This document shows, in pieces, positions 1 through 13,525 of a stretch of DNA of 64,000 nt; the stretch's first letter is position 1, and each line of letters opens with the position of its first letter. The position numbers were made by a program, and so were the translations under genes. The DNA lies in contig NC_029526.1 of assembly GCF_001577835.2 (NCBI RefSeq), positions 1,519,510 through 1,583,509 on the forward strand, read 5' to 3'. The notes under the pieces were generated by a model. It was not told the origin of the DNA and ran no database searches. It saw nothing but the letters and a program-made list of their open reading frames with translations. The DNA is from Coturnix japonica (lineage: Eukaryota > Chordata > Aves > Galliformes > Phasianidae).

Positions 1-172
1 TGGTGCATTCTGCCTATAGATGCTATGGATGCTCCATCCATGAAGGTGTCAGGGCTAGGCTGGATGGGGCCCTAGGAAGCCTGATGGATGGGAATGGTCA
101 CCCCTGTGGCAGGAGTTGGGGCTGAGTGGGTTTTCATGTCTCTTCCCACCCAACTGGTCTATGATAAGGTTT
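1..172 (+). mobile_element. CR1 LINE 3'-end fragment
   Basis: It matches the familiar CR1 tail: GATGCTCCATCCATGAAGGT, then a GGCTGGATGGGGCCCT-like block, a CCCTGTGGCAGGAGTTGGGG-like block, and a degraded TTCCCACCCAACTGG-TCTATGAT end. It is 5'-truncated at the window edge and diverged. Confidence 0.75.
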
Positions 173-174
173 GA

Positions 175-3100
175 TCCATGATCATTATCTTGGCTCTGAG
201 ATCAGCAACACCAAGTAAGGTGTTGCTGGCCATCCAGGCTGGAGCCACAGCGTGTGCCATACACAGAGGCACCCCTCTGGCCTGCTCCTTGTTATGTCTG
301 CTGCTGTGTGACCTTGCTTTGCTTGTCATCTTCCAGGCTATTTATTGCTTTGTTTTGTTTTGCTTGTCTAAGCTCTCCTTTAATTACACATTCAACATAC
401 GCCTTCTATAGCTGATAAAAGAGTGACTCCTGGGGCTGGATCACACTCAAGCTGCCTACAGACGTGCAGCCATGGCTGGGAGCTGGCAGGGAACCCTTGC
501 ACTGTTGCTTTAGAACTGACAGACCAAGAACTGGAACATGTGCTTCATGCAAAGCAGCCCTCAGCACACAACCTGCTGGCTGAGCCTGGTTTGTTTTCTG
601 GTAGGTGTAAAGGTTGTCCTGCGTGGCAGCACCGTTAACCCAGAATTATCAGCAAACACAGTGGATGGCAGATAGGTTGTAGGTTCCTCTTGTGTGTGTC
701 TTTACCTCATCACTTCAGTTGCTTATAAGCAAGGCAAAAAGAGTGGGGCTCCACGATGCTCTGCCTGTAAACAGCAGCCACGTCACCTCTTGCTTCCTAC
801 TTCTCTAGAGCTCTGTTACCCAGACTGTTTGGCCTCTGTCTGTAAACAGCTTTCCAAGCAGTCAGGCATTTCCAGTGCTGTTCCTGGTATACTCTGAGTA
901 TATAAGGTATACTCTGCCCCAGATAAACTGGTGCCAGCAATGCTGTTTCAGAGGAGATGGTTGGATTGCTGTAATGACCTCAGTGTCTTTTCTTTCACTG
1001 CTTCCTGTGTGTTTGAGTCTCTGACTAATGCAGTAAATTGAATTGCTCAGGATACTTCCCCGCTCCTCTTCTGATACAGTTGGTTTACAGTGTTCTCAAA
1101 TGGGAATAATTGAAGTTATTTGTCTCTGTGCATTACTTGCAATGCAATTAACTGTTCATAAGCAGTGCGAGTGCTCTCATCTTGTTCCTACACCCACTGC
1201 AAGAGATATTAGTGTTAAATATTTCTACCTGTCTTTACAAGTTCTCTACCTGTGTCATGTATCCTGGGAGAACAGGGGTTCTTCTGCCTTCTCAGTGAAG
1301 CACAGCATGTAGCAGTCAGGGGTGAGGGCTGTGGAGAGGCACTTTGTATTGAGGTGAGTGCTCAGGTGAAGGGGAGATGGGCAGGAACCCATCAGCAATG
1401 GTGGCAGTGATCCATTGCTGGCACCCTGTGCTCAGCGCCTTGTACTGATTTAACATCTGCTTGCAAGAGCAGACAAACCAGAATCAGTTCCCTGTCCTTA
1501 TTCTCTGTGTTTTGAGATCGATGACCCCTTCAGTTCTGCTGAATCAGCTCTTCTGCACTGTGGAGTATTTGGGGGTTTGTTTTCTGGTGGTTTTTAGTTG
1601 CTTTGTTTTGGTGGGGGTTGTGGGTTATCTTGGTTTGGGTTTGGATTCTTGCTATTTTAGCTGGGGGCTGGTTTTGTTTGCTGGGTTGTTTGGGGGATTT
1701 TGATGTTTTTGGGAGAGCGTTTTGTTTTTCTTTGCTTTTGTTTGCAGAGGAGTTTGTTGGTTTGTTTTGTTTCCTTTTTCCTATCAGGATCCTTCTGGCC
1801 CCTCTATGGCTTATGCTATAAGGGATCAAGAAGACTGTTGGCAGCCCAGTTCCTTGGAGGCATAAGATCAGCACCAACACAGCACCAACAGCACCAACAC
1901 AGGGCTTGGAGCACAGCTTGAGTGTTTGTTATCCTTTGACACATGGGCTGAGCTGGTGACAGACTCCTGCTCCCAGCCCAGACAGGCCACTGACCGGACA
2001 GGAAGGGCTGATGTGGGCTCAGCAGCTTCTCAGAGAGCAAATGTGCTATCTTAGGAATGTTGCTGTCTGTGACTTCTCTAGAAGTTGCTGTAGTACACTC
2101 CCCTTTTGTCAGCTTTGTGCACCATCTGCACCGAGTTCCTCTTTGCTTGCTGTCTTAGGGGATGGGGGACAAAGTTTTGCAGTAGATAAACAAAGGTGAT
2201 AAGAAGGAATGGGCCTTTTCTTCTGCAAGCCAGCAGGAGGGGCCTTGGTGGCTCTCTCAGGTTCAGCTCGGTGCCCATCTGGTGGCTGGGGAAGGGGACT
2301 GAGCTGCTGCAAGAGCACTTGCTGAGGTGAACATGGTCATTAGCTCCTGTGAGAGGCAGAAGCAGAGCAAGGGGAGAACAGGTGTCAGATGTTAGAAGCA
2401 AGTGAGCTTCAGTAGGGAGGAAGAAGGAATGTAACCTCTGCAGGGCTCCAGCTGGTAGCTTCGGCAGTTAGCAAGGCTTTATTGTGGTAGGAGAAGGAGC
2501 AAAACTGCTGCTGGGCTCAGAGGGCTTCATTGCAGCTTCCAGTGCTGCCTGACGGGTGTGCAGGTGGAGGAGGCTTCAGATAATGCAGGGGTTCCCTCAG
2601 GGACTGACCTTGCTGAAACAGCATCAGTTGGATGAGAAAGAGGATGACAGAGCTCAGGAGGAGCAGGTAAAGTGCACGCAGCTCAGCAGTAGCGCTTTGT
2701 CCTGCAGCAGCAGATGAGCAGGTATCTTGCAGGCAGGCTTATAGGTGCAGTAAAACTGCTGAAAGGCTCCAAAACAACTACAAAGGAGTGGTTGTAGTCA
2801 TCCAGTTTGGGATGTGTGTTAACAAACAGACCAGAAAGGGTCATTGCTTGCAAATGACTTCGATGCAAACTCACTTTAGGGAAAGAAACGTGCTAATAAG
2901 TGCTCATGTAGATGGTACCGTAACTTTAACTCTGATAAAATAGCATGTGCTGCTTTTATTCACATGCTGTTGTTGCAGTACCACAGTTGTGTTGAGACCC
3001 TGAAAGCAGCAGCACTGCTGCCTGAGGAAACACTCTCTGTGGGAGCTTTACTGCAGGGCATACTCGTGTGCTGGGAGGGAGCACATTTGCACTCCTGACT

Positions 3101-3875
3101 CTTTCACGTCCTGAGCGCTCTGTTGAAATCATTGTTTCTCCAGAAATTCTCCAGAGCAGATGTTTTGGCCAGTGAAGAAACAACATCTTGAGCCTCATGG
3201 TGGTTTTAACAACTTCCTCACCTCTTAAAATTCTCTGCAGCTGATTCATACTAATTCTGTTGTCCTGAGCTATCAGAGCACAACAAAGGATCTCTTCTGT
3301 AGCTCCAGAATGACCAGTTGTGAACCCATTCTTGTTTTCATACTTGCTACTTTTGTGCCAGGCCAGAAGATGTCCTGTGCCGGGAGCTGTGCTGTATCAA
3401 CTGCTGTCTGGGCTGTGAGTTCCTGAAACCAATCCAGTGTTGCAATAAGAAACTAATAAGCAAGTTGATAAGATTTGCAAATGCTTAAGTTGGAAAGAAG
3501 AAGTGAAAGCAGAAAAGATGAAAACAATCATGGCTCTAGCATCTACGTACAGTGAGGCTGTTTCACTTCTGGTTTGGCCAAATAAACCCTTGTGAGGATT
3601 AACAGGACAATAAGATGGAGACAGAGTGTGCCACGGGCTGTGCTCACTGTGTTATGTATTGATCTGTCCTGGTACCCACCTGCTAACAAGGCATTCCATT
3701 TCTCTTGCACAGGAACATCTCACCTCACATGACACTAAAATAGTTATTTGAACCTCTTATGAGGGATTTCCTCAGCTGGGTTCTGAAGCACCTGATAGTT
3801 TTGGTGCTATGGAAGATGGCACTTGAGAGTGGAGAAGGTATTATGACTGATGCTTTGTTTCTTTGTGTGTAACAG
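175..3875. other. MATCAP1: Presumed MATCAP1 upstream intron, no gene recognised
   Basis: I see no coding exon that continues the MATCAP1 frame. The stretch holds a GT-rich low-complexity tract (about 1560-1785) and a short CAGCACCAACA repeat (about 1868-1905). A 53-nt segment at 3362-3414 has good splice sites but does not encode recognisable MATCAP1 sequence. Confidence 0.5.
1560..1785. repeat. GT-rich low-complexity tract
   Basis: The + strand is almost free of A and C and is built of TTTG, GGTTT and GGGGGTT words. The strand bias creates long but meaningless open frames on both strands. Runs of three to five G could form quadruplexes. Confidence 0.7.
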
Positions 3876-6800
3876 GCCATTAGGATCATTCATGCTGTCC
3901 TGGAGAAGTACGGGACCTATGAGAGCTTCGAAGTTGCCACTGGTGGGAGACTGCTGAGCAAGTGCCAGATCTGGTCTGTTATCCGAAAGTACATGCAGAA
4001 GGAAGGCTGCGCAGGGGAGGTAATCACTGTCCTTGGTGTTTTTTTAATCTTTCCTGAAATAAATATTATTCAGCTTTGCTCCTGTTCAGCAAAGTGTCAG
4101 TTCTGATAACAGAGTCCAATTAAGAAGTGTTTTGGATACAAAGGAGAAACATACTTGCTGAGGGAAAGAAGCTCATGTCTCAGGGCAGGAGTTAAAGCAG
4201 TGTCTGAGACCTGGGTTTGCGGTTGAGGCTTCTGTAAACAAACTTGGTGGCAGTTTTGTTTGCAAAAGTATTTCGCAAAGGAATTCAGCAATCTTCTGCA
4301 TTGCTGTGTTGCTCTTACAGACGCTGAGCTCATTCTGAGCCTCTTCTTCAGGCCATTTGTGACTCCCAGAAGAGGCCAGCACAGTGTAAGAGCCTGGGTA
4401 TGGGTTGGGCGAACTTGGTACAACTACAGGGTTTCTTTTTGAACTGGCCATTGCCTGGTGCACGCTCAGGGCCAGGGTGTTTTGTGCAGCTTTTGGAAAG
4501 CTGAGAGCAGGAGCAGCACCTCTTTGCACAGAGCCCCATGCAAAGAGGCAGCAGAGAGGGCTGCACCAGCAGCTGCCCTGCATGCTCCTGAATCTGGCTT
4601 GCACAGAACAGCAGGGCTTGGAGCAGAAAAGAACAAAGTGAAGCAGGTCTGCCCTTCTCTTTTGCTTTGCAGTAAGAAGCTCTGCTTTTCTGCTCTGAAC
4701 TGTGGCTTCCTTCTATCTCTGGCACAGCTCCTGGCTTGCTTTAGGAAGCAGGTCCAAGTGCCCCACTGATTTACCTGGATTTCTCATTCCAGGAATATCT
4801 CCCTTTTAAGCTAAGGGAGCTAAGCTTAAGGAGAAGAGCTACTGCTTGTCCACGTAGACAGGCACACAGGGTCGGGGCTATTTTGCTGTGTCCATGAGGT
4901 ATCAATTACCGCTGGGATGAATAACCTATTTCTGCTAGCAGTGGTATGGCAGAAATCTGTGGCAGCTGGGTTCATTCGTGTGTTCAAAGGCAGAGGTGGG
5001 GGAGAGATTTCCGTCTTTTCTTTGGCACATGCTGGGTTCTCGTGCTTTCAAACTCCACCCTGAGGTTTTAAGATTAGAAAAATGTTAAAATGTCACTAGT
5101 GGTAAGTCAGCTGTGTGGGATGGAGGGTGGAAAGCTCTTAGCATCTCTTACCACTTGTTGCTGCACGACCTGAGCTGCTTTCTGAAGGTGCTTCCATTTG
5201 GTGCAAGTCTGGGTCTGGTGAAACAGGAGGGATTGTCAGCTGGTTTCCTGAATTTAACCAAACATCCCTCCCTTCCAAACAACTCTGAACTCCCAGCTGC
5301 TCTGTAACAGTGGAATTGCAAGGAACTGAGCCAAAAATCTTAAATAAGCAATATAAAAATGCATTCCTTCCTTTCTTGTTGTTTACCTCTTGGTTGCTGC
5401 CTGTCAGGAGCACTGTGCCTTTCTCTCTCATCTCAAAGTCACGGGGAAAAGGTGGAAACAAAACATATCTGTGGTCTCTGCCTGCTGCGCTGTACTGCTG
5501 ATGCCACTGTCACAGCTGCTTGGTTGGAAAGCTGCTCTCCTTCTGCACAACAGAACTCACTGGGACTGTAAAGCAGGGTGAGGAGTTTGAGGATTTATCC
5601 GTGTTACAAGAGTGATTCCTGGCAGCTGGATGCTCACAGGGAAGAGGGATGCCCCATGGCTTTGTATAAGGGGCTTTCTCCTATTCCTGTCCACAGTGTA
5701 TGTGTCAAACACTTCCATGGCCCCAGGTCTAAGTGGTGAGAAGTAATTCTGGACCGATGGTGTTCTCTCTCTTAATTTTATTAATGGATTGAATTCAGCT
5801 GTTGTATTCTTCTTTGTTAATCTAAAACATAATGAGCTCTACCTGGGCAGAAAGGCTTATTTTCTTTCTGCCAGCCCTGTGTATTTTTTCCTTTGTTCAA
5901 GGGATCTAAGGGTTCAATAATTGTTTGTACACTGGAATGCAAGATACATGGCTTGTGGTTTTTTTTCCTGAAACTTTTGATAAGTGCTTTTAAGACCATT
6001 TAAGCATCAGTTCATGAATTAGCAGCCACTACAGACTGTGTTGAGTTTCTCTGGGGAAGGAAAAAGGGAATTGTTTCACCTGTGCTTTGCATAGCAAACA
6101 CTGTCAAACTTTGCTTCTGGTACTGGACAAAAGCTTGCTGCCATTTCTCCACCCTGCAGAGGAACAGAGCAGCTTCACAGAGCAACCTCCCCCCCCTTCC
6201 CTCCCTGCTGCCTGTGTATCTCCGTTTGCTGTCTTCTCTCTGCTGTATCCTGTCTGTTCTGCATTGCTGTTTGCTTTTCTGTTGCTGCTTTTCTGTTGTG
6301 CACTAATCACGATGGGTTTCTCACAAGAAGAAACTCTATCTCATGGGGCCCACACAGGTTTCTGAGCTGCCAGGCACTGCGTCGCTGCAAGCACCCTCTG
6401 GTTCTCCCGTCACCTTTGCTGCAGTGTTGCTTTGACAGGGTGCTGGATGCACCATGATCCAGAGGGGTGAGCATGGATTTTCCTGACACAGTTCTCAGCC
6501 CTGCAGTAATATCTCCATCAGACCTAGAAGAGCACAGAGCTGGGCTGTGCCATACTGCTGCAACTCCAAACAGCTCCCAGGCCTGTTTGACCTATGCTGA
6601 AGACTTCTAGCCACTGGGAGCAGCCCAGAAACCTCACGGTGTTGCTTATTTGTGGGCTGGGGATGCAGCTGAGAAAAACATAGTCAAAAGCCTGTCTCTG
6701 ATGTGGCCAAAATGTTTGCGAGGGGCTGTGGGTATACAAGCATGGCTGCTGCTTTCTCTGCCTGGCCGGGCTGCAAGGTGACTGCAGACCTTCAGCTACA

Positions 6801-9800
6801 ACCCCTGCAGCAACCAGAAACACAAAATCAAAACTTGTGCTGCTTTTTTTCCAGCTAATCAGCAAGCAAACAGCACTTTAGGGAATGCAAAACCCAAGTG
6901 AAGTCCCAGGACAAATACTTGTGCAGCATCTAGATGAGTCTTCCCAAAACTTGCCAAGAAGATGGTTATTTGGGAATGTAGTAGGAAAGGAAAGTCACTT
7001 CAGTGCATCAGCGATCTGAGCTGCCTGCAAATGGGCAGGGCTGGTGGCACTGGCTGCCAAGGAGGTGTCAGTGCAGAGTGCTCCTTTTGTGCCCCCATCC
7101 CTGGCACTTGAGGTGTGGAGGGATGGTCTGAGCTGTGATGAAGGCAGGATGCCAGTTTCCAGAACCCCAGGGAGCATGTTTATGGGTAAGTATTTGCACT
7201 GCAGTGAACTTTGGCTATTCAAGAGTTTCTTTGTTGTAGTCCAAGCTGCAGGTTCTGAGGCTGTTCTGGTTCTGTTCTGGCTCAGGGCTGAGATGATGTT
7301 GCTGGAATTCAGACGTCTGCTTACCAATTCAGGCATTTCATGGATTTCCCAGCTGCTCACAGTTTGCACTAAAGAAACCCCTGACCGCTGGTAAGTGCTA
7401 TGTAGTAATCCAGGCATTGTGAAATGTTCTTAAATAATGCTGGCTAGCGTGTCCTCAGGTCCTGGCAGTTGTGCTGCTCCTGCCCTATCCCACCACACCC
7501 TGCCAGGACAGAGCAGATGCACACACTATTGTCAGTGCTGGGGAGAGGCTTTGGTCCCATCAGCGTCCTCTGCTTCTTCCCACAGTTCTTAGGGAGCTCT
7601 GTCATTATGCCCATAAACTGGGCAGACTGGATGTGCTGGAGTTTGTGCTTAAAATTTGGGCCCAACCTGTGAAGGCTGATCACAAGAGAAACCATTGATC
7701 TGGAGAGCTGGCCTTGCTGCTCTAGGAATAAGGCTTTGGTTACAGTTTTAATCTTCTGCTCTCACAGCATCTGTACCTGGGCAAAACTGGAGAGTCCTGG
7801 GAACTGATACTGTAGGTCAGGCTGCAGTTGCTGTGCAGTTGACTTGAGTACTCAGCAAAAGGCCAGCCTTAGAACAATCCCTTTTTCTTCTCTCTTGGGT
7901 TCTACAATATGTTGTTCTGCTTTGCAGCTGGGTCTTGGAAAGTGTACAGGGTTCTGTGGTGAAGATATTGAAGGCTGAGCTCAGCACGCTGTGAAGAAAC
8001 GGTGCTGGGAGTTGTGCTGACCTTGCAAGGATCTGTGCTTTCCAGTGAAAGCATCAGGTTTCAGTGCCAGCTGCTGAATCCAGAAACGTGCTGTGGGCAG
8101 TGCAATGCAAGCATTCGAGCTGCAGTCTTCCCTGGAGATACACAGAATTGCACCCAGAGCATGGAACATTGCACCAACTGCATGGAGCAGGTCTTGGAGC
8201 CTCTGTCTTTTCTGTGTGCAGAATCCTTTCCATTCATTTGTCTAACAGATTTGAGCCATTGTGAACCTCTCACCACAGGTTGCACAGTTCAGTGATGCTT
8301 CTTGTCCTGAATCTGCTTTCTAATGACTTCTCTTGATGTCATCTAGCTCTTCTATAGGGAAAAAAATAGATTCTGTTTCATGTAGTTGGGTTCAGTGTTG
8401 TCTTTTCCTTTTCTTTACCACAAGAGAGGAAAAAATAAGCAAGTACCTTCTGTGCCTGGTGGTTACCTTGTGCCTACACATGAAGGATTACCCCAGGACC
8501 CCTTGTACAGTGGTCTGATGGGGTTGCTGAGCCCAGTGACAATTTACTTGTGCTGCATTATAAATCCAGAGAAAATAATTCAGCTCTCAACCTTTTAAAC
8601 ACAGAGCACTCTGTCATAGGTGTTATTTATGGCAAATTAAAGCTGAGGCATCTCTCTCTGTGGGTCTCTTGAAGAAGGATCTTGTGCAAAAAGGGACCTC
8701 CTTGACCAAGCTTGGCTCTGGCAGCACATCCACATGGCAGCAGGGGTGAGTACCACCCCCATCCAGCAAAGTCCTGCTAGAGCATAGAGTACTCACTTCC
8801 TTAGCTAGCATGCAGCTTCTTCAGCACTGAGCAGAACCCTAGTGTTCAAAATGCCTTCTTCCCACTGTTAGAGTGCATCAGAATGAATGTAAATTTAGAA
8901 ACCAGGGCTGGATGGAGAAGCAATCTAATTTGCAGCTGATCTGCTTTTTGCCTTTGGGTGAAAAACAAGAGGAGAGAATCCATAGGCTCTGTGTCACTCC
9001 TGTGGCTAGCAGTGGGAGATAAATGTCTGAACTTCCAGCAAATCCATTCCTATCAAGTAAGGAGCAACTTGTGCTGCAGATGGAAGAAGACTTGCGTTCT
9101 TGAACAAGACATTCCCCTTACTGCAGAGGAAAAAGCCACGGACAGATCAGGTTATCATAAGCCTGGCTGGTTTTCTTTGGTGGCGGGGATGAAGGTACAG
9201 ACAGGAAGGGAGAGTTGGAAGTCATCAGAACAGCGGAGTTGGTCTACATGGTGCATTGACCTCAGTCATTTGATTCATGTAGTTGAACTCTTGGGGTTAT
9301 GCAATATCTCTCTCACTTGCGTGGGTGCTCTTACAGTGTTGTTTTCACAGTCAGCTTTTCAAATACTGAAACTTGAGCTGTTCATGGGATGCCAAGTGAG
9401 CAACACCCTCCCAAAAGCTGCCAGCTGGGATAACCCCAATGAAGCGGTTCCCACTGGAACAGACATTAAGAGGGGACATAGAAAACCACTGAATACAAGT
9501 CATTGTCCTTGAGGAATTTGCCATAGCATGGACAATTGGGCAGTGTATTTTTCTCATTATTTACTTTTTAAACAGGCTGATGGAAAGCAGGTATAAGTGA
9601 GAACGTTTATCCTAGGGAAGAGGCGATCTTTTCTGCAACTACTCTCAATCTGGTATCTTGAATTCCAACCTCTTTGTGGTTTGTTTGTTGTTGCTTTTCT
9701 TCCTATAGGGGCAACTAAGAGTGACAAGACAGCAAGATGTTGTCCCAGCCAGCCAAGCACTGTGTGTCGGGTGGTGTCCTTGCAGCTGAGCCCCACCAGC

Positions 9801-12800
9801 TGACACAGAGCATCAAATGGTGTGAACCCTGGAGGAGCTCTAGGTCAAACAGCAAAGGACTGTCATAGGAGTTCAGGCACTAGTTCTGTGCTGAAGAACA
9901 CAGCAGTGGCTTCGAAGGAGCATGAAGAGTGACCGTGAAATGGATTCTTACCTTTAAGTTCTGTCTCTCTTATCTTTCCTTCCCCTCCCAGGTTCCAAGA
10001 TTTCAGCCTCAGCTGTTTTCATCTGGGATTGCAATGCTTGTGTTCGTGTCACACCGAGTTGATATAATGGATAGGAATTAGTTAAATGAATACCAAAGTT
10101 TGGCTCCTTTCTGCTCACTGTGAAACTGTCTCCAGTTTTCAGTCACTTCCCCTAAAATCTGCAGGACTCAGCTCACCGGGGTGCCAGGTCAGGACTTGTG
10201 CCTTAGGCTGAGGTTGGAGCAGTGAGCTCTGAGTGCTGGCTGGATGTGGGGAGGGTTTTGAATTGCTTTCTGGAACAGAAGTAAAGTTGAAGGGATGTGC
10301 ACATTAAAAGTAAAGTGGCAAGTCTTTTCTCTGTGTCTTTCATATATACGATCCAGTTAAAACATTGCTGTGTAAGTCTTTTTATGCAGTTAATTTGCTC
10401 AGTAGTCAGTGTTGCTCTGTTATGTTGCACTTCTGGCTTTAATGAACTGCTTTGCACAATAATAAATCTGGGTTTAAAACAAATTGATTTAGTCTCCTCT
10501 CTTTTTTTTTTAAAGAAGAGATAAAAGCTATAATGCAGCAGTAAATCTGTGCTTCAGTTTGGGCTGTGCTAGCAGTTCTGCAGTGGAACCTCAGAAGCTT
10601 AAAGGAAGGCGATCTCTTGCTCAGGAATAGAATGTAATCAGGTTTCTGCTTTTCAACCTGGAAAGTTTCAGCTATGAAGCAGATGGTTTTTACTGTTCAC
10701 ACATATGTTGCAGAGGGATTTTTGAGGTATGTGCCCATGCAAACGCCTCCTGTGTGCATGGCTGTATGTAGTTTGGTTCTTTGTGTCGCAGGAGAGGCGC
10801 AGGATCCATCTCCAGGGATCAGTCATGCTGATGTGAGCTGTTTCTTTCTTTGTAAGGGTGTTCACTAGTTGTGCTGTTAATCACAGCTGACAGATGCCCA
10901 GGTAGGAAGCGTGGCTATATGTGTGTGGCTGGCAGCTCTTGCTGCAAGTGTCTTGGACGGATCTGTTCTTGTTGCTCTTGGAGTGTAAAAAGCAACAAGA
11001 AAAGGGAGATAAAGATATGAAAAGGGAGCTAGGTTCCCTCATAAGGTATTTTTTGGCAGGTGCCCTGTAAGTAGAACACATAACAAAGCAATTAAAGCCC
11101 TATGAGAAACATTTGCATTGCTGTGCTCGTGGTGCTCAAGGAACGGGTGGGAAGGCTCTGTCGGAGCAAAGTGCAGCTGGGGAGAAGCTGGGGGTGGGTT
11201 ATGCAGGGCAGCCAGCTTCCTCACAGCCTGTTCAGGTTTTGTGATTGCAATTAGCAGAAAGGAGCTTCTTCATGTTGGGCTCCAGGCTCTCCCTGCTACA
11301 TCTCAGGGGGCAGTGCCCACCCAACCCTGCTCAGCCATGTAACCATGTGTTCACTTTCTGCAAGCCCATGGAGTGGATGTGGTTTGGCTTTCCCAGTGTG
11401 CAGGAATACTACCAAACGTGTTAGGGCAAGCACTTCACAGAATCTCTGAAAAATAGGATGCTTGAGGTTCAGAGGTATCTTGGAGGCCATTGGGTCCAAC
11501 CCCCTACTCAAGCACCTACCTACAGCAGGTTGTCCATTTCATCAGTTCCAGGAAGCCTCCTGGTATCTCTAGTTTTGTTATATTTCCTTTCTGGATTAGA
11601 ACAGTGGTAGTGTGATTCATTTAGACATTATGAAGAGTTGCCCCAAGTATCACCTGCTGGTTCTAAGCCAGTGGAAGATCACTAACGTGGCTGCTTGCCT
11701 CCTTCTCTCTCCTCCGCAGGTAGTGGTGCAGCTCACTGATGATCTCCTGTCACAGGCCGTGATGATGGTGGAGGACAGCCGGCCAACATTGGCCATCAAC
11801 CTGTCTGGAGCCCGGCAGTACTGGCTGGAGGGCATGCTGCGCCATGAGATAGGTTAGTAGGGCAATGGGGGGACCATGGGCAGGGCAGGGGGGATGCTGA
11901 GCATCCTCAGTGGCCTTTGTCATGGGGATAGCAGGCAGGATGGATACAGTAGGGTTGAGATTCTTGAGGCTCACCAAGTTGTCCTCAGCTGACGATGTTT
12001 GCTGTTGTCTCCTCAGGTACCCACTACATCCGCGGGGTGAACAACACCCGCCAGCCCTGGCACAGCTCAGAGGGCCGCAAGCAGTACAGCCTGAAGCCTG
12101 CCAACCCCACAGAGGAAGGTTTGGCCAGCCTTCACAGCGTCCTCTTCCGCAAAGACCCTTTCCTTTGGCGTGCAGCCTTGCTCTACTACACCATTGAGCG
12201 GGCCAGCCGCCTCTCCTTCTCCGCGCTCTTCCAGGACCTGGAGCAGTACGTCCAGGATGCTGGCATCCGGTGGGAGTACTGCGTGCGGGCCAAGCGGGGC
12301 CAGACTGACACCTCACAGCCAGGTACAAAGCATTCAGTGTTTTGACAGAGTTTTGTATTTCCATGGATGCATTCTGGTGCTGGGTGGCTTTGCCAACACC
12401 AGAGAATCCTTTCAAGCAATGGCTCTGCTGCCTTCTCATCCTCCTCATTCCCAGCTCTGCTCTCGTATAGATTTACACTTCCATTTATGGCATATTTTTC
12501 AACACCCAGCAGCCCCATCACCACTTTTGCTGCTGTCCATCAGGCAGGGATGGATGAGGCATCCTGGGGAGCCCCGTGAAGTCATCCCAGTCTGATGGAT
12601 CTCAGCCCTTCCTTGCGCAATCTGTCAAGGAGCTGAAGGAGAGAAAAGATAAGCATTTTGAGGATGCATTTAGATTGTAGCATATGAAAAAAGCAATCAC
12701 AAAGCATGGTGAAAAGGGTGATGGATTCCAGTGCCTGTCCCCTTTTCCTAAGGTGTGGGCTCACTGCACTCTGCTGCCCAGGCTTCTCCCTGGTGTGGGA

Positions 12801-13525
12801 CCCCAGTGCTGCCTCTGCTCATCTTTTGAGTCTTTTCCTTCCTGCCAGCCCCAACACATTTGGGAAGATAAAGGTTTTTCCTGGAGTCATCTCCCAGTGT
12901 TTCCCAGGTTCTCTCTCTTTTCCAGGCTGCTTCAGTAAGGACCAGGTGTACCTGGATGGGATTCTCCGCATCCTGCGACATCGGCAGACAATCGACTTCC
13001 CATTGCTGGCTGCTCTTGGAAAGGTAACAGCCTGGGCTCTCTGGCTCCCCTTGGTGTACCCATGCTGCCCTGTCCCACAGCTCAGGTGCAGGGATCACCA
13101 GCTTCTCCTGTTTTCCCAGTGCTGAGACCTGGCTCAGCCAAGTACTTGCTCTGCAGGCATTTTTGCCTCTGCAGATGCTTTAATCTCCCATGTCTTTCTT
13201 TTAAAACTTAACTCAAGCCTTCGCTTCCATCCCTTGGCAGTCTATGGTTTCATTTGGGCAATGTGAAGGTAGAAAACCTAGCCAGGCAGGCAAAGAGGGT
13301 CACAGGGGCATAGAACCCTTTCATTTGCACATACTGATCCATCCTCTTGCTTCCCACCAGGTCTCCTATGAAGATGTGAACCGCCTGAAGAAATTTGGTG
13401 TCCTGGAGAAGGCTCGCATCCCCCATTTCATGCAGGACCTGGAGCGATACATGAAGCAGCTCGACCACATTGTCACCACCAACCAGCTGGATGAGCAGGA
13501 GCTGGAGGAGCTGCTGCCTGAGTGA
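3876..13525 (+). CDS. MATCAP1: MATCAP1 (KIAA0895L) microtubule-associated tyrosine carboxypeptidase, 3' part
   Basis: Coding exons read 3876-4019, 11720-11852, 12017-12322, 12926-13023 and 13361-13525 (stop). All junctions are GT-AG with matching phases and give 281 residues. The protein matches the C-terminal part of human KIAA0895L, a metallopeptidase that removes the C-terminal tyrosine of alpha-tubulin on microtubules. The zinc motif HEIGTH is visible at residues 90-95 of this segment and is split by the second intron; the Glu is the expected catalytic base. Other family blocks are EKYGTYESFE near the start, NPTEEGLASLHSVLFRK, and GCFSKDQVYLDGILRILRHR before the end. The N-terminal exons were not found between 1 and 3875, so the gene probably starts upstream of the window. 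The first intron here is 7.7 kb and the rest are short. It converges on TMEM208. Identity is confident; the missing 5' end is inferred. Confidence 0.93.
4020..11719 (+). other. MATCAP1: MATCAP1 intron, 7.7 kb
   Basis: The donor follows GEGCAGE-coding sequence and the acceptor is a pyrimidine-rich tract ending CCGCAG. The only repeat I recognise is a minus-strand CR1 end at about 11437-11565. Open frames here are short, lack flanking splice logic and resemble no protein I know. Confidence 0.75.
11437..11565 (-). mobile_element. CR1 LINE 3'-end fragment, MATCAP1 intron
   Basis: Reversed CR1 end: an AGAATCTCTGAAAAATAGGA-like start, then GGAGGCCATTGGGTCCAACC and a CAGCAGGTTGTCCA-like block. It is short and diverged, about 150 bases upstream of a MATCAP1 exon. 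Confidence 0.65.

Noticed and set aside
1530-1880. Lysine- and asparagine-rich 116-codon minus-strand frame
   Set aside because: Product of the GT-rich low-complexity tract; no splice context and no protein resemblance.
8958-9512. 184-codon + strand open frame in the MATCAP1 intron
   Set aside because: No family resemblance, no promoter, atypical composition and no other supporting signal. Chance frame.
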